Below are positions 1 to 4,537 of a DNA stretch of 6,343 bases, piece by piece. Source of the stretch: an uncultured Gammaproteobacteria bacterium (GTDB lineage Bacteria > Pseudomonadota > Gammaproteobacteria > CAIUAS01); NCBI GenBank assembly GCA_903897205.1, contig CAIUAS010000330.1:1-6343 (forward strand), given 5' to 3'. Position numbers and translations under genes: made by a program. The notes under the pieces are model-generated. The model was not told the DNA's origin and made no database searches. It worked only from the letters and a program-made list of their open reading frames with translations. Every line of letters begins with the position of its first letter. The first letter of the stretch is position 1.

Positions 1-89
1 CAATAGCCATGTTTTTTGCTTATCGTGAAAATAATAGCGTTATTCCTAAATAGTACGTTACCAAATAAAGCACTTTAAATATATTTAAG

Positions 90-109
90 TTGCCAGAAAG
101 GCAATTGCC
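90..109. repeat. Inverted repeat over the hflK -35 box
   Basis: TTGCC (90-94) and GGCAA (100-104) form a perfect 5-bp inverted repeat around a 5-base loop. A second TTGCC follows at 105-109, so GGCAATTGCC (100-109) is itself a 10-bp perfect palindrome. A further A/T palindrome, TTAAATATATTTAA, occupies 75-88 just upstream. The first half-site coincides with the proposed -35 box and the rest lies in the promoter spacer, a place where an operator could act. There is no adjoining T tract, so a terminator is less likely. It could equally be chance. Confidence 0.4.
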
Positions 110-118
110 CCCTAAAAT
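90..118 (+). promoter_or_regulatory. Candidate sigma70 promoter of the hflK-hflC-yjeT-purA operon
   Basis: A -35 box TTGCCA (90-95; 5 of 6 to TTGACA) is followed by a 17-base spacer and a -10 box TAAAAT (113-118; 5 of 6 to TATAAT). Transcription would start near 125, leaving a leader of about 25 bases before the hflK ATG at 150, which carries its Shine-Dalgarno at 140-143. This is the only well-spaced promoter I could find upstream of the four tightly packed plus-strand genes, so it may serve the whole operon, although further promoters could lie left of the window. Its -35 box is overlapped by an inverted repeat (90-109). Seen directly: boxes and spacing. Inferred: activity. Confidence 0.6.
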
Positions 119-149
119 CCTATTTTTCTTACTGACAGTGGAGCATGTT

Positions 150-1337
150 ATGGCCTGGAATGAACCGGGTGGTAGTAATAACGATAAAGATCCGTGGACT
201 GGTAAACCCAAGCGGACCTCACCCCCAGATTTAGAGCAAACAATACGCGATACGCTTAAAAAACTTAGCCAGATGTTGACTGGCAATAAATCTTCACAGT
301 CATCAAATTCAAACACCCCGCTCCCTTTTAAAATCAATAAAATGGGTGTTGGTCTCGTCGTGGGTACTTTAATAGGACTATGGTTCTTATGGGGTATTTT
401 TATCGTAGATCCTGCGGAGCAAGCCGTCATCGTTAGGCTAGGTAAATATGCTGGAACGGTTGGCCCGGGCCCCCATTGGGCGCCACGTTTAATCGATGAT
501 GTTTACACAGTAAACGAACAAAAAATTGATACTTATACTTACGCTGCTGAAATGCTCACGCAAGATCAAAATTTAGTCGCTGTCAGTATGGCGGTGCAAT
601 ATCGCATTAACGATGCCCAGAACTATTTATTCAATGTAGTAAACCCGACTGAAAGTTTAAAACAAGCAACAGCCAGTGCGTTGCGCCAAGTCATTGGCCA
701 TACCAATCTTGACTTAGTGCTTACTTCAGGTCGCGAACAAATACGTCAGCAAGTTCAAGAATTATTAACCAAAATTTTAGCACGTTACAACACGGGCTTA
801 TTAATTACTGATGTGGCCCTCCTACCCGCAAAAGCGCCTGAAGAAGTCAAAGATGCCTTTGATGACGCCATCCGCGCCCAAGAAGACGAACAACGTTTTG
901 TAAATCAAGCTCAGTCTTATGGAATGCAAGTTGAGCCTAATGCAAAAGGTCAAGCACAGCGTTTATTAGCAGATTCAAAAGCTTATCAGCAACAAATTAT
1001 CTTAAAAGCCAAAGCCGATACTGCCCAGTTTTTAGCTTTATTACCTAAATATCAAAGCGCCCCCGCAGTCACACGTGATCGTATGTATTTAGATACGATT
1101 GAAACTGTGTTAACCAATAGCAATAAAATATTTATTGATTCTAATAGCAATAATATGATTTACCTGCCTTTAGATAAACTATTAGCTAATAGCGCAAAAA
1201 TAACTTCTGCCACAGCGTCTGCTGCGGCCGTCGCTCCTGTCGTCACTGCGCCCTTCAACCCAGCGCCAGTTAATAGCGTTAATACCAATACCGACATTAA
1301 TATCGGTCGCTTACCAGAAGGGGGATATTCACAATGA
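150..1337 (+). CDS. hflK: HflK, SPFH-family subunit of the FtsH-regulating HflKC complex
   Basis: HflK is an inner-membrane protein with a large periplasmic SPFH/prohibitin-like domain; with HflC it builds a cage around the FtsH AAA+ protease and modulates membrane-protein turnover. The ATG at 150 gives 395 residues (E. coli about 419). It is chosen because GGAG at 140-143 lies 6 bases upstream and the protein then begins MAWNEPGG, the usual HflK start; a longer reading from TTG at 90 would begin inside the promoter. Residues 1-60 are a polar, Gly/Asn/Lys-rich cytosolic tail, 66-86 a single transmembrane helix, and about 87-260 the SPFH domain (VRLGKY, QYRIND, EEVKDAFDDAIRAQED at 231-246). 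A helical stretch with GQAQR (267-271) and the family motif RMYLDTIETVL (311-321) through LPLDKLL (339-345) follow. The last 45 residues are low-complexity Ala/Pro/Asn/Thr, a variable part of the family. The stop overlaps the hflC start by four bases. Confidence 0.95.
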   Translation: MAWNEPGGSNNDKDPWTGKPKRTSPPDLEQTIRDTLKKLSQMLTGNKSSQSSNSNTPLPFKINKMGVGLVVGTLIGLWFLWGIFIVDPAEQAVIVRLGKYAGTVGPGPHWAPRLIDDVYTVNEQKIDTYTYAAEMLTQDQNLVAVSMAVQYRINDAQNYLFNVVNPTESLKQATASALRQVIGHTNLDLVLTSGREQIRQQVQELLTKILARYNTGLLITDVALLPAKAPEEVKDAFDDAIRAQEDEQRFVNQAQSYGMQVEPNAKGQAQRLLADSKAYQQQIILKAKADTAQFLALLPKYQSAPAVTRDRMYLDTIETVLTNSNKIFIDSNSNNMIYLPLDKLLANSAKITSATASAAAVAPVVTAPFNPAPVNSVNTNTDINIGRLPEGGYSQ

Positions 1338-2242
1338 CACCCGCTAAAACTATCGGATTTATCATAGGCTTATTTGTGTTATTACTGCTTTATAGCAGCA
1401 TGTATGTTGTGCAAGAAGGTCAACAAGCCATGTTGCTGCAATTAGGTAATATTGTAACAAATCAAAAAGCTAAGCTACCGTATATCATGGGGCCAGGCCT
1501 GCATTTTAAATTGCCCTTAATTAATAGCGTAAAAATTTTTGATACTCGCTTACAAACCTTAGATATTAAATCTTCACGTATCGTTACCGCCGAACAAAAA
1601 GATTTAATCGTCGATTATTATGTAAAATGGCGCATTAATAATTTAGCGCTTTATTTTACGCGTACTGGCGGCAATGAACACCAAGCCAATTTATTACTTG
1701 AGCAACAATTAAATGACAATTTACGCGCGCAATTCGGCCGTCGCACCATCAATGATGTTGTTTCAAATGATCGCTCGACGATTATGGATTCGCTAGGTAA
1801 GTTGGCAAATGATAGCGCGCAATCTTTAGGTATCAGCGTCATTGACGTTCGCATTAAACGGATTGATCTGCCTAACGAAGTACAAAATGCAGTGTTTGAT
1901 CGCATGCGTACAGAACGCGAACGTGTTGCTACTGAACATCGCTTTAATGGTAAAGCACAAGCGGAAGCTATTCGCGCTAATGCGGATGCCAATGCGACTT
2001 TAACCGTTGCTACTGCCAAAACAGAAGCGGCCCAGATTCGTAGTTTAGGCGAAGCTCAAGCTGCAAAAATTTATTCAGAGGCTTATAGTCAAGACCCTGC
2101 ATTTTATCAATTTTACCGCAGTTTAGAAGCGTATAAGAAAATCTTTTCTAGCAATCAGAATAATATGCTAGTGTTAAAACCAGGCAGTGAATTCTTTAAG
2201 TATTTTAATAATGAAAATGGTTCTAGTGAACCCAAAAAATAA
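1334..2242 (+). CDS. hflC: HflC, SPFH-family partner of HflK
   Basis: HflC alternates with HflK in the periplasmic-facing ring assembly that surrounds FtsH; despite early reports it is not regarded as a protease itself. The 302-residue product has an N-terminal signal-anchor helix (about 7-26) followed by the SPFH domain: VVQEGQQAMLLQLG (25-38), GPGLHFKLPLI (53-63), KDLIVDYYVKWRI (89-101), and the conserved GISVIDVRIKRIDLP (166-180). MRTERERVA (191-199) leads into an Ala/Glu/Lys-rich coiled coil (about 200-250), then DPAFYQFYRSLEAYKK (254-269) and a C-terminal SEFFKYF. It is about 30 residues shorter than E. coli HflC (334), mainly because it lacks the Ala/Thr-rich insertion before the GIxVxDVRIK block. 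Start ATG at 1334 overlaps the hflK stop (ATGA), with a strong purine-rich Shine-Dalgarno AAGGGGGA at 1318-1325, so translation is probably coupled to hflK. Confidence 0.95.
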   Translation: MTPAKTIGFIIGLFVLLLLYSSMYVVQEGQQAMLLQLGNIVTNQKAKLPYIMGPGLHFKLPLINSVKIFDTRLQTLDIKSSRIVTAEQKDLIVDYYVKWRINNLALYFTRTGGNEHQANLLLEQQLNDNLRAQFGRRTINDVVSNDRSTIMDSLGKLANDSAQSLGISVIDVRIKRIDLPNEVQNAVFDRMRTERERVATEHRFNGKAQAEAIRANADANATLTVATAKTEAAQIRSLGEAQAAKIYSEAYSQDPAFYQFYRSLEAYKKIFSSNQNNMLVLKPGSEFFKYFNNENGSSEPKK

Positions 2243-2246
2243 CTAT

Positions 2247-2250
2247 TGGA
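2247..2250 (+). promoter_or_regulatory. Ribosome binding site that selects the GTG start of the yjeT homologue
   Basis: TGGA at 2247-2250 lies 7 bases before GTG 2258. The alternative TTG start at 2246 has no comparable purine motif upstream (only the A-rich end of hflC), and it would itself be part of this site. The GTG reading also produces the MWQT start expected of the family. The site is short and weak, so expression may depend partly on coupling to hflC, which ends 15 bases before the GTG. Confidence 0.5.
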
Positions 2251-2257
2251 AAAAAAT

Positions 2258-2458
2258 GTGTGGCAAACAATTCTTAGTGCAATTGCGTTAGTCTTTGTGT
2301 TTGAAGGTATTTTACCTTTTCTGTGCCCGCACTGCTGGCGCAAAACTTTACTAAGATTAATTACCATGCATAATCGTTCACTACGTATCATCGGATTAAT
2401 TAGCATGCTTTTCGGCACTATTGTAATTTATATCGTTAATAATTTTTTTGTGAGTTAA
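2258..2458 (+). CDS. yjeT: DUF2065 (YjeT-like) small inner-membrane protein
   Basis: A 66-residue protein with two hydrophobic helices, about residues 4-22 and 43-62, joined by a basic loop (CWRKTLLRLI). The pattern ALVFVFEGILPFL (10-22), then Trp-Arg-Lys, then RSLRIIGLISMLFG matches my recollection of the DUF2065 family, whose E. coli member YjeT sits at the same place between hflC and purA. Function is unknown; the conserved location suggests co-expression with HflKC but does not prove a shared role. The GTG at 2258 is preferred over the in-frame TTG at 2246 (70 residues) because it gives the family-typical MWQT start and has TGGA 7 bases upstream. Odd feature: CPHC at residues 23-26, where E. 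coli YjeT has a non-cysteine sequence. The gene ends 4 bases before purA, and its last two codons supply purA's likely Shine-Dalgarno. Confidence 0.88.
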   Translation: MWQTILSAIALVFVFEGILPFLCPHCWRKTLLRLITMHNRSLRIIGLISMLFGTIVIYIVNNFFVS

Positions 2459-2462
2459 TATC

Positions 2463-3749
2463 ATGGCAAACAACATTGTAATTATAGGCTGTCAATGGGG
2501 CGATGAAGGTAAAGGCAAAATTGTCGATCTGTTAACTGAAAATGTTGCTGCTGTCGTTCGTTTTCAGGGCGGCCATAATGCGGGCCATACCTTAGTCATC
2601 AATGGCCACAAGACTATTTTACGACTTATTCCTTCTGGAATATTACGCAAGGAAGTGCAATGTCTAATTGGGAATGGTGTAGTTATTTCGCCGGAAGCTT
2701 TATTAACGGAAATTAAAGAATTAGAAAGTAATGGCCTTTCTGTGCGCGATCGATTACGCATTAACGCAACCTGCCCTCTCGTATTACCTCACCATGTTGC
2801 TATCGATCAAGCTCGCGAAAAAGGCGCTAATGCGATTGGCACCACCAAGCGCGGCATTGGCCCTGCTTATGAAGATAAGGTTGCCCGCCGTGGTTTGCGC
2901 ATTGGCGATTTATTAAATCAAAAACTTTTTGCAGAAAAACTAGCAGAAGTGATGAATTACCATAATTTTATTTTACAAAAATATTATCAAGTAGAACCGG
3001 TTGATTATCAAAAAACCTTAGATGAAATACTGGCCATTAGCGATGAGTTAACGCCTTTAATTGCCGATGTTCCCGCCCTATTACATCATTATCAGCAAAC
3101 AGGCAAAAATGTTTTATTTGAAGGCGCCCAAGGTACTTTTTTAGATATTGATCAAGGCACCTACCCTTTTGTGACTTCCTCTAACACGACAGCAGGTGGC
3201 GCTGCAACGGGTAGTGGCGTTGGGCCTCGCATGATTAATTATGTGTTAGGCATTACCAAAGCTTACAGCACACGCGTTGGTGCTGGCCCCTATCCTACTG
3301 AATTAATAGATGAGACAGGCGAATTATTACGCAATCGCGGTAATGAATATGGCAGCAACACTAAAAGACCGCGCCGGTGCGGCTGGTTGGACGCAGTTAT
3401 TTTAAAACGTGCGGTACAATTGAATAGCATTTCTGGTTTGTGTATTACTAAATTAGATGTGTTAGATGAATTTACCACTGTTAAAATCTGCACGGGGTAT
3501 GAATTAAATGGAAAAGTTTTAGCTTATTTCCCAGTAGCGGCTGATCAATTTAGCCAATGCAAACCTATCTATGAAGAATTACCTGGCTGGCAAACTGAAA
3601 CAACTCATATCAAAAATTTTGATGATTTGCCTCAAAATGCGAAAAGCTATTTACGCCGCATTGAAATCTTAGCAGGCGTTCCCATCGCAATGGTATCAAC
3701 AGGGCCTGATCGTGAAGAAACGATTATTTTGCAGAAAATTTTCAGCTGA
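2463..3749 (+). CDS. purA: Adenylosuccinate synthetase
   Basis: PurA catalyses IMP + aspartate + GTP to adenylosuccinate, the first committed step from IMP to AMP, in the cytosol as a homodimer. The 428 residues match the family length (E. coli 432). Visible motifs are the N-terminal GCQWGDEGKGKIVD (9-22) with catalytic Asp14; FQGGHNAGHTLV (34-45) with catalytic His42; the IMP-binding GTTKRGIGPAYEDK (126-139); FEGAQGTFLDIDQGTYPFVTS (219-239); TRVGAGPYPTE (270-280); the aspartate/GTP loop region GSNTKRPRRCGWLD (297-310); the guanine-recognition KLDVLD (330-335); and STGPDR (412-417). Both TTGR-type positions of the E. coli enzyme read TKR here (Lys129 and Lys301); the rest of the active site is intact, so an active enzyme is expected. 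The start has GTGAG at 2450-2454 with an 8-base spacer. No separate promoter is evident, so it probably relies on the operon promoter upstream of hflK. No PurR-like operator was seen. Confidence 0.98.
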   Translation: MANNIVIIGCQWGDEGKGKIVDLLTENVAAVVRFQGGHNAGHTLVINGHKTILRLIPSGILRKEVQCLIGNGVVISPEALLTEIKELESNGLSVRDRLRINATCPLVLPHHVAIDQAREKGANAIGTTKRGIGPAYEDKVARRGLRIGDLLNQKLFAEKLAEVMNYHNFILQKYYQVEPVDYQKTLDEILAISDELTPLIADVPALLHHYQQTGKNVLFEGAQGTFLDIDQGTYPFVTSSNTTAGGAATGSGVGPRMINYVLGITKAYSTRVGAGPYPTELIDETGELLRNRGNEYGSNTKRPRRCGWLDAVILKRAVQLNSISGLCITKLDVLDEFTTVKICTGYELNGKVLAYFPVAADQFSQCKPIYEELPGWQTETTHIKNFDDLPQNAKSYLRRIEILAGVPIAMVSTGPDREETIILQKIFS

Positions 3750-3756
3750 TAAATAG

Positions 3757-3780
3757 GTCGCATAATTCACTACGACTTTA
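3757..3780. terminator. Weak candidate terminator hairpin between convergent purA and tRNA-Leu
   Basis: GTCGCA (3757-3762) and TACGAC (3771-3776) form a 6-bp stem with an 8-base loop. On the minus-strand RNA all six positions pair, with one G.U; on the plus strand one position is a C-A mismatch. On the plus strand the stem is followed by TTTATT. This is the only stem in the 37-base gap between the purA stop (3749) and the CCA end of the tRNA (3787), where transcripts from both sides converge. The stem is short and not G+C rich, so termination there is only a possibility. A near-palindrome (3731-3746, core GAAAATTTTC) at the purA 3' end could contribute. Confidence 0.3.
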
Positions 3781-3786
3781 TTAAAC

Positions 3787-3871
3787 TGGTGCCGAGAAGA
3801 GGACTCGAACCTCCACGGGTTGCCCCACAAGTACCTGAAACTTGCGTGTCTACCAATTTCACCATCTCGGC
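3787..3871 (-). tRNA. tRNA-Leu with anticodon CAG
   Basis: Read on the minus strand, the 85 bases fold as a class II tRNA: acceptor GCCGAGA paired with TCTCGGC; a 3-bp D stem GTG/CAC with the AAATTGGTAGA loop; anticodon stem CAAGT/ACTTG around loop TTCAGGT, giving anticodon CAG (3835-3837) for CUG codons. A variable arm with GGG-CAA-CCC and a T arm GGAGG/CCTCT around TTCGAGT follow, the outermost T-stem pair being G.U. The discriminator is A73, the leucine identity base, and the CCA end is encoded (3787-3789). The long variable arm and the GGTAGACAC D-arm are leucine-type. It lies 36 bases after rsmG on the same strand and convergent to purA, and appears to have its own promoter (3883-3911). 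A 71-codon minus-strand reading frame through it is spurious. Confidence 0.97.
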
Positions 3872-3882
3872 CGGCTGCAGAC

Positions 3883-3911
3883 AATTTACTTATCTCATAT
3901 TCTATTGTCAA
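3883..3911 (-). promoter_or_regulatory. Candidate sigma70 promoter of tRNA-Leu, overlapping the rsmG stop codon
   Basis: On the minus strand a perfect TTGACA (3911-3906) is followed by a 17-base spacer and TAAATT (3888-3883; 4 of 6 to TATAAT). Initiation about 7 bases downstream falls at the A near 3876, only about 5 bases before the tRNA 5' end at 3871, a short leader typical of single tRNA genes. The TGA stop codon of rsmG (3910-3908) lies inside the -35 hexamer. The segment between -10 and start reads GTCTGC, fairly G/C-rich for this A+T-leaning region, which would fit growth-rate or stringent control. That last point is inference. Confidence 0.65.
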
Positions 3912-4537
3912 TCAGGTATTTTTAAGCAAACTAAATGACGTTGTGCATTGAGCTCCGGCACAAGCAGCTCATGGGTAGCCAACACTGAAAACACTGCGGA
4001 TAAAGCGGCTAATTCTTCGAGAGGATATTGTCCCTTCATTGCTAATAATTGGCCACCTGGACCACATAAATGTTTCGTAGTTTGAGCAAAAACGGCCAGA
4101 CTGCTAAAGGCACGGCTGATAATGGTGTCAAAACATTTTTCAGGTTGATAATTTTCTACACGCGCCTGCACAATTTCAACATTGGTTAAATGCAATTCTT
4201 GCAACACGTGAAGTAAAAACCGTGTTTTTTTACCATTGCTATCTAATAGAACAAATTCGCATTCAGGCTGCGCAATCGCCAATGGAATTCCTGGCAAACC
4301 AGCGCCGGTGCCCACATCAATAATACGCCGGCCCTGTAAATAAGGAAGAATAGATAAACTATCGAGAATATGCAGCGTAATCATATCGCTAATATTGCGC
4401 ACGCTGGTTAAATTATAAGCGCGATTCCATTTATCTAATAACAGTAAATAATTGCATAATTGCGTTTGCGCATATTCTGTTAAAGAATAATTAGCCGCTG
4501 ATAGTTTTTGCGCAAGCAAATTATTTAATGACTTCAT
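3908..4537 (-). CDS. rsmG: RsmG (GidB), 16S rRNA guanine-527 N7-methyltransferase
   Basis: RsmG transfers a methyl group from S-adenosylmethionine to N7 of G527 in 16S rRNA; loss of the enzyme in other bacteria gives low-level streptomycin resistance. The 209-residue product matches the family (E. coli 207). Motifs in order are KWNRAYNLT (36-44); HILDS (56-60); SAM-binding motif I DVGTGAGLPGIPLAI (74-88); the acidic strand LLDSNGKKTRFL (97-108); QARVENY (124-130); ISRAFSSL (140-147); and the LLAMKGQYPLEEL block (164-176). The Rossmann-like methyltransferase fold is complete, with no gaps. The ATG at 4537 overlaps the mnmG TGA as ATGA, and I see no good Shine-Dalgarno (AAACGGTCCT precedes it), so translation is probably coupled to mnmG. 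Usually parA-parB follow this gene; here a tRNA-Leu does. Confidence 0.97.
   Translation of the reverse strand: MKSLNNLLAQKLSAANYSLTEYAQTQLCNYLLLLDKWNRAYNLTSVRNISDMITLHILDSLSILPYLQGRRIIDVGTGAGLPGIPLAIAQPECEFVLLDSNGKKTRFLLHVLQELHLTNVEIVQARVENYQPEKCFDTIISRAFSSLAVFAQTTKHLCGPGGQLLAMKGQYPLEELAALSAVFSVLATHELLVPELNAQRHLVCLKIPD

Noticed and set aside
7..18. 12-base repeat CCATGTTTTTTG shared with 4553-4564
   Set aside because: About one such match is expected by chance in a window of this size, and the flanks do not match.
3..53. Sixteen in-frame codons ending in TAG at 51-53, possibly the end of an upstream gene
   Set aside because: Too short to recognise; hflX is often upstream of hflK, but these residues do not identify it, and another frame stops at once.
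90..149. 20-codon N-terminal extension of HflK from a TTG at position 90
   Set aside because: It would start inside the -35 box, has no Shine-Dalgarno, and the ATG at 150 has GGAG 6 bases upstream and gives the family-typical MAWNEPGG start.
20..430. 136-codon minus-strand reading frame opposite hflK
   Set aside because: It lies across the operon promoter and the HflK N-terminal coding region; its composition looks like antisense and there is no recognisable family.
2421..2450. Possible purA-specific promoter in the A+T-rich end of yjeT
   Set aside because: TTGTAA and AATAAT are present but separated by only 11 bases; no -35 sits at proper distance from the -10-like motif.
3696..3911. 71-codon minus-strand reading frame across the tRNA
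   Set aside because: Its middle (GEIGRHASFRYLWGNPWRFESSS) is the translation of the tRNA-Leu gene, a familiar false prediction.
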